A DNA stretch of 64,000 nt, from assembly GCA_949752735.1 (NCBI GenBank), contig OX457050.1, forward strand, positions 39,657,553 through 39,721,552, given 5' to 3'. Source of the DNA: Lumbricus terrestris (Eukaryota > Annelida > Clitellata > Crassiclitellata > Lumbricidae). This document shows positions 20,159 to 31,769 of the stretch, piece after piece. The position numbers were made by a program, and so were the translations under genes. The notes under the pieces were generated by a model. The model worked only from the letters and a program-made list of their open reading frames with translations, did no database searches and had not been told where the DNA came from. How positions within the stretch are numbered: position 1 is the stretch's first letter; every line of letters starts with the position of its first letter.

Positions 20159-20788
20159 GAGTGTAGGACATTTCCCCCTAGACAAAACCCCCTGGACAAA
20201 ACCCTCCCAGACAATTCCCCCCGATTTTGCCTAGGACATTACCCCCCCGGACAATTCCCCCTTGCTGCGAAAATAGCCTATTTCTGTAGGTGTAAATTCG
20301 TTCCATCCAACTTCTATTTAAATAACAATTTTTTATCCATCCAGCTCCAATTTAAACAAGAATATTTTCATCAATCCAGCTCCAATTTAAACAAGAATAT
20401 TTTAATCAATCCATCTCCAATTTAAACAAGAATATTTTCATCAATCCAGCTTCAATTTAAGCAAGAATATTTTCATTAATCCAGCTCCAATTTAAGCAAG
20501 AATATTTTCATCAATCCAGCTCCAATTTAAGAAAGAATATTTTCATCAATCCTGTTCCAATTTAAGTAAAATTTATTTTGTACCAATCCGGCTTCTATTT
20601 AGCGAGAATTCATTTCATCAATTTAACTTGCGTACTTAGCACCGGCGTTTTACAGTACAACCACTTATACGCAATATGTTCTACCAGGAGGGGAATTGTC
20701 CTACCCTGGGGGAATTGTCCAGGGGGTTTGGTCCGGGGGAGGTTTGTCCGGGGGGAATTGTCCGGTGGGGGTGGAAATGTCCGCGCCC
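20159..20788. mobile_element. Foldback element, outer-end family GGACATTTCCCCC
   Basis: The left arm holds tandem 15-16-bp units (GGACATTTCCCCC, GGACAAAACCCCC, GGACAATTCCCCC). The right arm holds their inverse (GGGGGAATTGTCC and GGAAATGTCC). The middle (20300-20620) is a reverse-sense module array with ATCCAGCTCCAATTTAA units. No target duplication is clear and no ORF is meaningful. Confidence 0.75.
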
Positions 20789-21499
20789 ACGTCTTCAGAT
20801 TATCCCCTGCACACTAGATTTGCATCATTCATCGCCTTAATTTATTGCGCAAAAATCAGACAAAATTATACCGCAGCCGATGTTTTCATCGTTCATCCCA
20901 CTTCCAGTTTATGGAAATAAAATATCTCTGATGTGCTATAGCAGCATAGGGCTTGGGATTAGGGTATAAGCATGCGGGTTTGACATCTTTCTACAGTAGA
21001 CTGCAGGCATGGAAGAAAACTTCCGAGTTGCTGTGATAATAGCTTTGATAATATAATTTTATAATACGGGTGTTATATGATGCTGGTTTCTGCAATATAT
21101 TGTCTGTGCGACGCAGAGAAGTTTTGGAGATTTCATTTTTGAATTATGAAAGTTCTGAAGAAAACTATTTATCAGCAATATTTGGACATTAGCGTTTCCC
21201 TTAATCCCTGTTTTCATTTTGCAGTGACTGCATTTTGTTACCTACCTTCCACACTAGCGAAACACGACATATTAATTATGTTTATATAATACGTTTTCTC
21301 ACTGTGAGCGGGATTCAAAGATGTAAGCCAAAAAGTCTATGACGAGAGACAAAATTAAATGTTGTAACAAGACGTTGTTTCCGACACTGGGTAAAACAAG
21401 ATCTTTGACCGGTACTCAAGATAAGTCTTACAAAATAATGCAATTCATGTAAAAAATCGCTTGATCAACATGCTGTCAGAAATGCCATATGAAATAGCA
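20789..21499. other. No gene recognised
   Basis: Upstream flank of the next zinc-finger locus; AT-rich, without clear repeats. Confidence 0.35.
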
Positions 21500-22940
<1,441 letters not shown>

Positions 22941-23484
22941 AAACCATACGAGTTCAGTTTACATGGCAAAGCATTTGCATTCTAAAGTCTCCAAAAACCT
23001 TTTTGGTGCAAGCCATTGCAGAGAGGAAAAACATAAAAATTCAACTAAAATCTGCAAATATTGGCAGCAATAATATGTTCATTGAGAACAATAATTATTT
23101 GAGAACTTGTGAACTAAAACAATACAATAGATAAATATCTGGATAGCCATAAAAAAGAACTCTCCGTCGAGAAACAATTCGCTTTCAATGTATGCGGGAT
23201 TGCATTTATGTGTAAGATTCGTGTAGAAAAAAAATATTGGAAATCCATTCGATAAGTTACATAAAATTGGAATTTGAGCCACAAACGTTTTTTAAATTGG
23301 TCTTTTTCTGAAGCAGTACACAAAAATTCCACAAGAGATAAAATGCACAAAGTGTTTTGCTAAGCATTACACTTAAAACTTAATTGTTCAGAGATGAAAA
23401 TGTCTTTGTGTCATAAATTTACATACTGGTATATAGAAAATTCCAAAGGTTATCACCTGAAGAGACACTCTAGGCAATGGTCTG
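22941..23484. other. 3' flank, no gene seen
   Basis: AT-rich; small overlapping minus ORFs without domains. Confidence 0.4.
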
Positions 23485-23740
23485 CTAGAGTGAGTCCAAA
23501 CAGGAGGATTGATAGATTTTGTTACAGGGCATGTGCAGAATTTCTACTAAACAGACTTCACTAGCCTGTATCATCTCAGCCGTGACATTGCCCACTCCTG
23601 GTACTTTCATTGGGTTCATGCTCATTATGGCCTGCTCTACCTCGTCTTTTAGTACACCCTCCATTTGCTCCTGGCTATTACTGTTTGGTAGCTCTGTCGA
23701 CACTGTGCTGTCCACTGAGTTGCACTCATTGCTAAGGAAA
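23485..23740 (-). pseudogene. RTE-type reverse transcriptase fragment
   Basis: A minus-strand frame contains EVEQAIMSMNPMKVPGVGN followed by VTAEMIQA and VEILHMPCNKI. This is the region just before the catalytic domain of RTE-like non-LTR reverse transcriptases (compare the common KAPG.DNI.AE.I.AG and LH.LCN.IW patterns). It is about 75 residues, isolated and not functional. Confidence 0.7.
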
Positions 23741-23762
23741 GTAAGGATGACAGTACAATGAC

Positions 23763-24311
23763 GGTGTCATGACAACTGGGGTCTACAGACAACTCGTCTA
23801 ACGACAAGTGGTCTACAGACAACTGGTCCAGCGCTTGAGAAATGGAAGCTGGATTAACGTTTTTACAGGTGTAATGGAGGTTGGATTGATGCAAAAAACG
23901 CGAGGGAAATGGAATCTGGATGAAGGTTCTTTTACAGGTAAAATCGAAGCTGGATTGACGAAAATAACGCATGAGAAATAAAAGCTGGATGAAGATGTTC
24001 CTAGATCAAAAATTGAACCTGGATAGATGAGAAATCGCTTAAGTAATAGAAGCAGGATGAGGGTATTTTATATTTGAAATAGAAGATGAATTTACAAAAA
24101 TAACGAGCAAAAAATGGAAGGTATTTTTAGATATGAAGTAGAAGCTGGATGCTTGTTCAAATACATGAATGAAAATCATCAATCCAGCTTCCATTTCAGC
24201 TAGAAAACCATTAACTTTTTTCATAAATCCAGCTTCTATTTCATCAATACGAGTCGTCTGTAGACCAGTTGTTGTTGGACGAGTTGTCTGTAGAGCAATT
24301 GTCGTGGAACC
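23763..24311. mobile_element. Foldback element, outer-end family GGTGTCACGACAACT (copy A)
   Basis: Starts GGTGTCATGACAACTGG and ends TTGTCGTGGAACC. The outer arms are 15-bp-type repeats (GGTCTACAGACAACT / AGTTGTCTGTAGACC). The interior has the module array forward then reversed. TACAATGA (left) and TAAAATGA (right) match 7 of 8 bases as a possible target duplication. Confidence 0.75.
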
Positions 24312-25244
24312 TAAAATGAAATACTTCCAATCTACCCATTAAGGAAATAGAGCACAATCCCTAAGGAAATTATGAAGCCTGTGTAATGCAGAAACTTGGC
24401 TTCAATATCTAGGGAGCCAAAGTACAGATGCAAAGCAAAGTAAGGTTGACGTACTTCCAGCCTACAGCTTAGGTTTCCAGATGCTAAGTAAGGTAGGGTT
24501 GACATACTTCCGCCTGGCCGGAGAGCCAGCGCCTATATAGAGAGTCAGTATAATATTATGTGCATGGAACCGGTATAGGTGTCTTCTGGTGAGCAAAGGA
24601 CCCAGCGTACATGTTATCACATACTTCCGGCGGTCCAGAGACCACTCACTTCTGGGGTCCTGGTAACCAGTGAACGATCAAGTAGAACAGGGAACCAGTC
24701 TATCTGCACCAGAACTCTTGGTCGCATAACTACTGACAGCAACTGCATAAGATGTATCGCTTCAATAGAAACATAAGCACGATAATTATGTGACTACATC
24801 TTATTCATTTAGAAGCTATACCAGAAAAGAATTAAGTGTGTCATACAAATTACGAAGCTAACAGAACACAAAATATATTTACGATGCATCTTTCAAAATG
24901 ACCAAACAGAAAGCACAATACTCAAACTATGTAGACTAAGATAATTAATTTTATAAATTTGTGTATTAATGCATCATTTATGCAAAAGCAATATGCAAAT
25001 AAATTCCATTAAAAGAAACACAAGTATAAATAATTTATGACATGCATCTCATCTAATTATAGGTTATAGAAGAAAAGAATGAAGTGCGTCATAAATATCA
25101 CTAAAGACAACAAAATCCACATTTTCAGGAAGCATGAAAATCATGATTACACAATCATTGCTGAAATGAATTACTGAAAAAGAAACATAAAGTCGCCCTA
25201 AGTAGAAAAAGATTATACAACATTTACTGACAATAATATACTAA
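24312..25244. other. No gene recognised
   Basis: AT-rich spacer. Around 24420-24620 the phrase TACTTCC with GTAAGGTTGAC recurs three times as a weak repeat. Confidence 0.35.
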
Positions 25245-25252
25245 GTATGATG

Positions 25253-25861
25253 GGTGTCACGACAACTCGTCTACCGACAACTCGTCTAACGACAAGTGGT
25301 CTCCGGACAATTCGTCTACGACAACTGGTCTACAGACAACTGATCCAGCGCTTGAGAAATGGAAGCTGGATGAAAGTTTTTACAGGTGAAATGGAGGTAG
25401 GATTGATGAAAAAACGCAAGAGAAATGGAATCTGGATGATGGCTCTTTTACAGGTGAAATAGAAGCTGGATTGATGAAAAGAACGTATGAGAAATAAAAG
25501 CTTGATGAAAGTATTTCTTGATCTTAAATAGAAGCTGGATTGATGATAAAACGCTTATGTAATGGAAGCTGGATGAGGGTATTTTTATATCTAAAACAGA
25601 AGCTGGATTGACGAAAATAATGGGTGAGAAATAGAAGCTGGATGAAGGTATTTTTAGATCTGAAGTAGAAGCTGGATGCATGTCGAAATACATGAATAAA
25701 ATCATCGATCCAGCTTCCATTTAAGCTAAAGAAAACATTTTCATAAATCCAGCTTCTATTTCACCAATACTAGTCTTCAGTAGACCAGTTGTCGTTAGAC
25801 CAATTGTCCGGAGACGAGTTGTCGGTAGACGAGTTGTCGGTAGACCAGTTGTCGTGGAACC
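25253..25861. mobile_element. Foldback element with 8-bp target duplication (copy B)
   Basis: GGTGTCACGACAACTCG at the left, AGTTGTCGTGGAACC at the right, flanked by GTATGATG at 25245-25252 and 25862-25869. The outer arms are tandem repeats (GACAACTCGTCTACC and variants). Inside, about ten modules run forward to 25675 and then two in reverse. It is 609 bp with no coding capacity. This copy fixes the ends of the family. Confidence 0.88.
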
Positions 25862-25888
25862 GTATGATGAGTACCAATAAATAATATG

Positions 25889-26095
25889 CTGGGCGCGGTG
25901 GTGTAGGGGTGTTTGGTTCCTTGCAGCCGGAATGTTGCAGGTTAGAATCCATCTCAAGGAACCGCATAGGGGCTCTTACATGTGCTTCAGCATAAACTTT
26001 GATTCAGTCTCTGCAAAGTAGTCGGGTATAATGCCTCTGAGTAGCATCTTAGAAGGGGCACTATAATAAGTGCTCATATATACAAACTGCAATAG
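25889..26095 (+). mobile_element. tRNA-derived SINE, diverged copy
   Basis: Same family as 19684: GGGCGCGGTGGTGTAG head, box B with one change (GGTTAGAATCC), AGTCGGG, CTCTGAGTAGC, and ACTATAATAAGTGC near the end. Confidence 0.75.
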
Positions 26096-26600
26096 ACTCA
26101 GACAAGGATATACTGTAAATTTATCACTTAACAAGCATATTTGAAAGAGTTATATATAATATTTAACACAAAATTTGTCAGATAGTCGAAATCCAGAATG
26201 ACTACTGTGTCTTGAACAACTGTAGAATATAAACTTCTTTCTGATAATCTTTAGAAATTTTAGTTTAACAATAATGTAGTTGGGTGAACACACTATAGTT
26301 GACTAAAAGGAAGTACTTTTGGCTTAACTGCATGAGAATGCCTGATGTCGATGTGTTCGGAACAAAGTGGAACAGTGTAACTATTTAAATATGTTGTCTC
26401 TCAGAACTTTCATAATAACGATGCCACTGTTTGTACTCTGACAGAGCGTCTCAAAACTGGCTGAAGGACAATGGTGACACGAATCATCTTTGGTATAACA
26501 CGTGTGTCATTAAAAATTTAATAGCAACAAGAACTCCTATAACACCTTTACATGAGTTCACCGTACAGATGTTTTGATCGCAAATACTGTGAATCACAAT
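26096..26600. other. No feature seen
   Basis: AT-rich 3' flank of the minus-strand zinc-finger locus. Confidence 0.4.
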
Positions 26601-27056
26601 TCAGCAGAGGTCAGCAGCAAAGTCGTCAGGTGGAGAAAGTCGATGACTAGAGCAATGCTCCAGAAATTCTTTCATTGTTTCGAGCAATTTATCGCATATA
26701 CCACATCCAAAAGAGTTCAGCAAAGACGCTTTTCTATCCACAATCGATTTGAATTTGCTAATGTGCAGACATTCACCATCGCTAGTTTTTGCTAAGAGAC
26801 CTGGAAATCCACCAGATTTGAGAAATACGTTGTTTGGTTTGTCAATAGAATTTATACTACTAATTTTTTTGAAATGATCAGATCGGTTAGCAGTTACATC
26901 ACTCTCCATGTCAAAACCATGTAACTGTATTCCTTCCTTGACTTTAAACTTCTTTGCTGAAGAACTTCTCTTGGCATAAGGTTTATTGTTTGCATATTCC
27001 TTATCAGTTGCATGAATTCTTCTGTGATTCTTTAGAATTCCAATTTGTGCAAATCC
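26601..27056 (-). pseudogene. C2H2 zinc-finger gene, 3' part with tail finger (split by LTR element 2)
   Basis: Directly abuts LTR element 2. The frame starts mid-finger (GFAQIGILKNHRRIH) and completes the finger begun by CEVCNKG on the other side of the element. The linker (AKRSSSAKKFKVKEG, DGECLHISKF) leads to the tail finger FGCGIC...FLEHCSSH and SPPDDFAADLC. The linker closely resembles that of the loci at 47.5 and 62.2 kb, so these three form a subgroup. The tail itself has no lesion. Confidence 0.85.
27053..27056. repeat. Target duplication of LTR element 2 (left copy)
   Basis: ATCC here and at 33377-33380. Removing the element and one copy restores the CNKGFAQIG reading of the finger. 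Confidence 0.85.
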
Positions 27057-27079
27057 TGTAGCGAAACTGGGGGCCCGCT

Positions 27080-27600
27080 CTCCTTGTAGGCCACGCCCCT
27101 TTGAGGCAAGTTCCTTGCTAGCCACGCCTACTTGAGGCAAGTTCCTGAGGCAAGTTCCTTGCTACCCCCTCCCTCCAGAGGCAAGTTCCTGAGGCAAGTT
27201 CCTTGCTACCCCCTCCCTCCAGAGGCAAGTTCCTGAGGCAAGTTCCTTGTAAGCCACGCCTACTTGAGGCAAGTTCCTGAGGCAAGTTCCTTAGCGACCG
27301 AGGCAAGTTCCTGACGCAAGTTCCTTAGCGACCGAGGCAAGTTCCTGAGGCAAGTTCCTTAGCGGCCGAGGCAAGTTCCTCGTTAGCCCCTCCCTCCAGA
27401 GGCAAGTTCCTGAGGCAAGTTCCTTAGCGGCCGAGGCAAGTTCCTCGTTAGCCCCTCCCTCCAGAGGCAAGTTCCTTAGCGGTCGAGGCAAGTTCCTGAG
27501 GCAAGTTCCTTGCTAGCCCCGCCCACTTGAGGCAAGTTCCCTAGAACTTGAGGCAAGTTCCTAGATAGGCCACGCCCCTTTGAGGCAAGTTCCTTAGATT
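27080..27600 (+). repeat. GAGGCAAGTTCCT minisatellite in U3
   Basis: More than twenty copies of GAGGCAAGTTCCT with short variable spacers (TGCTAGCCACGCCTACT, TAGCGACC, CCCCCTCCCTCCA). It lies upstream of the TATA box, where enhancers sit in LTRs. It recurs in the 3' LTR at 32280-32800. Confidence 0.92.
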
Positions 27601-27620
27601 AGGTGCCTGCCCGTAGATTG

Positions 27621-27628
27621 TATAAATA
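27621..27628 (+). promoter_or_regulatory. TATA box of LTR element 2
   Basis: TATAAATA within GATTGTATAAATAGACG, directly downstream of the minisatellite; the 3' LTR has the same at 32821. Transcription should start about 25-30 bp further on. Confidence 0.7.
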
Positions 27629-27972
27629 GACGTGGACAGATGACACGGGGAGCTCAGACGATACAGCGCGAGGCGGAGCTCTCGCAGGAGCTCGGAAGAT
27701 ACCGCACGAGGCGAAGGACACAGTTGACGACAGAGGCTCTCAGACGATACAGTGCGAGGCGGAGCTCTCGCAGAGGCAGACAGTAGATACCGTCATCGAC
27801 GAGGAGCGACGAGCAGGAGAAGACGTCTGGACGGCGGCGTGGCTACGTGCGAGAACGACGACGGAGAGCGACACACGGACGGACACGGACGGAACCGACG
27901 TTGACAGCCCTGCAGAATACGGCCATCCCTGGGGTGCAGAGGCTTTCCTATCGTCGTCTGGTTTCGTGCTAC

Positions 27973-27978
27973 AATAAA
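27973..27978 (+). promoter_or_regulatory. Polyadenylation signal in LTR 2
   Basis: AATAAA in GCTACAATAAATCGTG, about 350 bp after the TATA box. The 3' LTR copy at about 33173 would serve the element transcript. Confidence 0.6.
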
Positions 27979-28180
27979 TCGTGTCGCAGAAGATATCGTG
28001 TCGTTGTCTGATTTCCGGGTTGACATTCAGGAGGACTGCAAGGACTAAGCCCTTCGATATACTCCGAAGGCCGGACTCATACCCTTCTGGCAAGGGGGTT
28101 GCACGCGGACGGTACCTACACACACACACGGATTTCCTACCCTCAAGAGTAGGGTGGACGACGGGCCATTTTTGCCACAC

Positions 28181-28197
28181 TGGTACCAGAAGTGGGG
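28181..28197 (+). promoter_or_regulatory. Primer-binding site of element 2
   Basis: TGGTACCAGAAGTGGGG starts two bases after the 5' LTR. It resembles the tRNA-Leu type sites used by many invertebrate Gypsy elements. Confidence 0.65.
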
Positions 28198-28246
28198 TGG
28201 TACGCAGTTCTTCCTGCCCAGTAACGACAACCCGAGGTAACCGAAG

Positions 28247-31200
28247 ATGCTGATGGAAGAAGACGAAATCACGTTCCGGAATCCAGCTTCCGAGGAAATT
28301 CGCACGTCTGCCGACGTCTTTACTCCGACCGCTCGAAGATCGACCATGGAGAAACGGTCGAACCGGAGACCGCTGATCGAGGAGCTCGGTTCCGATGACG
28401 AGGAGAGACCGGCGAGAAGCCTGTTGGAGGACGTCGATAGCCTGATCCGACGCCGATCTACGCCGATGAAACCCGGTCGCTTCGACGGAACAGGTTCGTT
28501 CGAGTCGTTTTTGGTGCAATTTGAGGTGTGCGCTAGCCATAACAAATGGACGGCTGCAGACAAGGTGGACCATTTACGATGTGCGTTAGAGAAAGCCGCA
28601 ACGCAACTTCTCTGGGATTTTGGAGCGCAGCCGAATGCAACCTACGAAGAACTTGTGGAACGCCTCCGCCAGAGATACGGGACGGAAGGAGAGGCCGAAA
28701 CCTTCCGTGCCCAGTTATACTACAGACGTCAACGGCCGGGAGAAAGTCTCAGCGACCTGCTGCATGAGATCCGCCGTCTCGTAGTCCTGGCATATCCCGT
28801 TCCGTCCAATGAGACTACCCAGATAATCGCGAGGGACTCGTTTCTAGAGGCACTGCGAGACCGCGAACTTTCGCTGAAGGTTAGAGAGCGAGAGCCAAAG
28901 ACTCTCGATGAAGCCTACCGGACCGCCCTGCGACTGGAAGCTTACCAGCAGGCCTCCGAGAACGACGACCGCCGGAGAACGCCGAATCGGGTACGAGGGA
29001 CTCAGGAGACCGACCTGAGTGCCCAGCTGCAAGCGACGCTCGACCGATTCCTTACGGCGCAACGAGACGACCAACGCGAATGGCAACGCGAAATGGAGAC
29101 GAGGATCGACCAACAGCTTCGCGAGCTGCGCAGTCAAGCATCGTCCAACGACGGACCGGGACGAGACCGTCGTCTTGGAGACCGCACCTCTGGAGATCGT
29201 CCACGGGAAGCTCCGAGGCCGGCGGTGACCTGCTTCAACTGTGACCGAGTCGGTCACGTGGCTCGGAACTGTCGACAAGCGCGCCGTTTCCGGAACCGCG
29301 GGAACGACGCTGGAACCAACGAGACGGAGGATTCGACGCCACCGGTAGCCATGAACCACACAACCCGTCCGACGCTGCCGAATCGTAACAGCAACAACGC
29401 TGTCTACGTGCGAGGAACGATCAACGGACGTTCGCAACTGTGCCTGATCGACACGGGATCGGAAGTAAGTCTGGTGCCTTCATCAACTGTCGACGGGTTA
29501 GAGCTTCGTTCAAGTAATCGTTCTTTGATGGCTGCTAACGGGTCTGATATTCGGGTCCTGGGAGAGGTCCTGGTCCCCATAGATTTTGGGAGAGGTTTTA
29601 GTGTCCCGACCATGTTTTTGGTATCCGATCAGATTACGGAGCCCATGTTAGGCATGAACTGGCTCAGGGAACATCGCTGCAGATTAGGGTTTGGTGCTGG
29701 TGCTTTGTTTGTGGGCAGGAAACGCATCTCTCTTGTAAAGGGGAACGGTTCCGTGTGGTGCCGACGTGTGATCGTCGCAGAAGAGGTGGTATCCCCCAAA
29801 TGTCAGGGTGATGTTCCGGTTAAAACCATGCATGGGAATGTGTCCACGGTTGCCCCCGCATGGATGACCGAGGCCCAGGAGATATGCCCCGGAGTCCACC
29901 TGGCCCGTGTGGTGGTAGATGGTAAAGCTAACTCCCGGGTGCGAGTTGTGAATTTAACGGAGGACCCGGTAACTTTCACTAAGGACCAATTCTTGGGTGG
30001 ATTACGCCCTGTGCAGGTGGAACAGAATAAGTCCGGTATAACGGGAGAGGTTTGTCTAGTCCCACCTAGAGAGGTATTTCTTGAGGATTTTTCCAAAGAA
30101 AGGTTACCTAGGAAACGGGTAAACGATTTGATAATTCAGCCTGTAGACAAAAAGGATAGCGTATCGGTTGCTTCGCCCGTAAGTCAAGTATTATTGCCGC
30201 AAAAGAAGTCTGTGCGTGAAAATTTGGATGATTTACCTTTGATAGGAGTGCAGCATAAGGTTTTTCTTAGCGGGATTCTCGGCTGTAGTAAATACGTGGG
30301 TACCCCCCTGAGGTTGAAATTTGGCAGGGCCCCCTTTCATGAATCTTGCCGTAAATTTTGTCGGTATGTGGGAGAAATTAAATGCGGCCATCGGAGAAAT
30401 AGGGACGAGGTTTTCCCACACGCCCCTGTCGCTGAAGTGGCGTTGTTGCGTGAGGACGTGACATGTGGACGAAAGACGGGTCCACGGGTCGACCCGACCC
30501 ATGGTCAACCTCGAGAGTCGACTCGACCTATGGTCCACCAGAAGGTCGAACCTCGACCTTGTCTCGGAAGACGCCTGCCTGAGAGGATGGACACGACGGA
30601 AGCTCCTCCCACCTCTCTGGTTGCAAGGATGATTGACACGGGCAGCAGACAAGGCGTCTGCCTGTGCGCTCGGCAGGTGGCGGCTGAATCACGCGGGAAG
30701 AGAAGGTTGTTGTCGCCACTCCGCGTCGCAGCTGTCATTTGCGTCGAAACCATGGCCGATCAAGTATCAACGTGCGAACAGTGCAAGGCACCGTATCATG
30801 GACCAAACTCGAAGAAATCGTTGAGGCGCCATATTCGAGAAGTGCACGAGGGGGCGTATGGAGGACAGCAACCAGTAACTGAGACCTACGACGCGTCGTC
30901 GGGAACCGTGGGGAGGGTTCGACGCGTGCTCGAAGCACCATCTTCGCGAGAACTGGAAGGGGCGGAGAACGCTGCAGGAGCAGAAGTCGTGGGCGACGCC
31001 GACCTGCTACTGCTGGACGAAGCAGAATGGGGCCTACTTGTGGACGAACTTCCGCTCTCCTCGGATGTCGCCCCCAATGCTGACCAGGTGGAAGCGTTCG
31101 CCGTCGCGATGGAAGAGGTCGAACCGCCGGACTTACCTTTATTTGCGGACGACCCAGCCTTCACCCCGCCGCCTCTACCGGGTTGGACGGACGAAGAGAC

Positions 31201-31699
31201 AGAGCTGCAACGGATGGTGGATGCGCTCCTGCCCTGCGCTCCCGACTTGCTGTTGGGGATTTTGCCGGTCGAGTCTACGTCGACGACAGCAGGCCCCTTT
31301 CCGCCCCAACCGGAAGCTCTGGGCGGCTGTTCAACTGCACCGCCGCCTCTCGAGGATGTTCCGCCTGTGCGCCCGATGGCTTGCGCCAGCGGATCAGGGC
31401 CATCTGTGGAGCCAGCGACGGTCTCGGCGGGACCTTCGGGATCGTATCGCCGCCCGACCGCTGTGGTCGTTGGTCGTCCCCGGACACCCCCCCTGGAGTT
31501 GGAGTCGGAGTCGGATGACGACTTTCCGTATGACATGCTGGACGACCCCATGGTCGAAGAGTCCGACGCCATCTCTGTCGATGATGATGACGACCCGGAC
31601 TACGAACCGTCCATCCAGTCCGGTTCGGACTCGGGATCCGACTACTTACCCCCGGGTCAGCGGACCCCGGAGACGATTGAGATTTCGGACTCGGACTAA
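28247..31699 (+). CDS. Gag-protease polyprotein with C2H2 finger and acidic tail (LTR element 2)
   Basis: 1150 codons, uninterrupted, GC-rich. Residues about 75-225 are a retrotransposon Gag capsid domain (KPGRFDGTGSFESFL, YEELVERLRQRYG). A CCHC knuckle (CFNCDRVGHVARNC) starts near residue 328, and a retropepsin active site (LIDTGSEVSLVPS) lies near residue 399. About 200 residues follow that resemble the usual protease-to-polymerase spacer. Where polymerase should begin, the frame passes through Arg-rich sequence of no known domain. From Met836 it then reads a C2H2-like finger (CEQCKAPYHGPNSKKSLRRH, then H-x4-H spacing) and a 270-residue Pro/Asp/Glu-rich acidic tail ending EISDSD. The tail looks like a separate protein fused in frame. 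Whether it is family-wide or captured from the host cannot be told here. Confidence 0.85.
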   Translation: MLMEEDEITFRNPASEEIRTSADVFTPTARRSTMEKRSNRRPLIEELGSDDEERPARSLLEDVDSLIRRRSTPMKPGRFDGTGSFESFLVQFEVCASHNKWTAADKVDHLRCALEKAATQLLWDFGAQPNATYEELVERLRQRYGTEGEAETFRAQLYYRRQRPGESLSDLLHEIRRLVVLAYPVPSNETTQIIARDSFLEALRDRELSLKVREREPKTLDEAYRTALRLEAYQQASENDDRRRTPNRVRGTQETDLSAQLQATLDRFLTAQRDDQREWQREMETRIDQQLRELRSQASSNDGPGRDRRLGDRTSGDRPREAPRPAVTCFNCDRVGHVARNCRQARRFRNRGNDAGTNETEDSTPPVAMNHTTRPTLPNRNSNNAVYVRGTINGRSQLCLIDTGSEVSLVPSSTVDGLELRSSNRSLMAANGSDIRVLGEVLVPIDFGRGFSVPTMFLVSDQITEPMLGMNWLREHRCRLGFGAGALFVGRKRISLVKGNGSVWCRRVIVAEEVVSPKCQGDVPVKTMHGNVSTVAPAWMTEAQEICPGVHLARVVVDGKANSRVRVVNLTEDPVTFTKDQFLGGLRPVQVEQNKSGITGEVCLVPPREVFLEDFSKERLPRKRVNDLIIQPVDKKDSVSVASPVSQVLLPQKKSVRENLDDLPLIGVQHKVFLSGILGCSKYVGTPLRLKFGRAPFHESCRKFCRYVGEIKCGHRRNRDEVFPHAPVAEVALLREDVTCGRKTGPRVDPTHGQPRESTRPMVHQKVEPRPCLGRRLPERMDTTEAPPTSLVARMIDTGSRQGVCLCARQVAAESRGKRRLLSPLRVAAVICVETMADQVSTCEQCKAPYHGPNSKKSLRRHIREVHEGAYGGQQPVTETYDASSGTVGRVRRVLEAPSSRELEGAENAAGAEVVGDADLLLLDEAEWGLLVDELPLSSDVAPNADQVEAFAVAMEEVEPPDLPLFADDPAFTPPPLPGWTDEETELQRMVDALLPCAPDLLLGILPVESTSTTAGPFPPQPEALGGCSTAPPPLEDVPPVRPMACASGSGPSVEPATVSAGPSGSYRRPTAVVVGRPRTPPLELESESDDDFPYDMLDDPMVEESDAISVDDDDDPDYEPSIQSGSDSGSDYLPPGQRTPETIEISDSD

Positions 31700-31769
31700 A
31701 TTCTGAAAGAAGAAAAAGACGCGGAGGGTGAGCGGTTGCTTCAGTATTAGAACGATTAATCATGGCCTT

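Larger units (their letters stand above)
27057..28179 (+). repeat. 5' LTR of element 2
   Basis: Matches the 3' LTR for about 1070 bp with one difference seen (27066 A, 32266 C), then differs at many positions over the last 50 bp. U3 is a minisatellite. A TATAAATA box and an AATAAA mark the promoter and polyadenylation signals. Confidence 0.92.

Noticed and set aside
27740..28573. 277-codon minus ORF across LTR 2 and the start of Gag; also minus ORFs at 30886-31763
   Set aside because: Overlap a well-supported Gag ORF in GC-rich DNA, with no domain.
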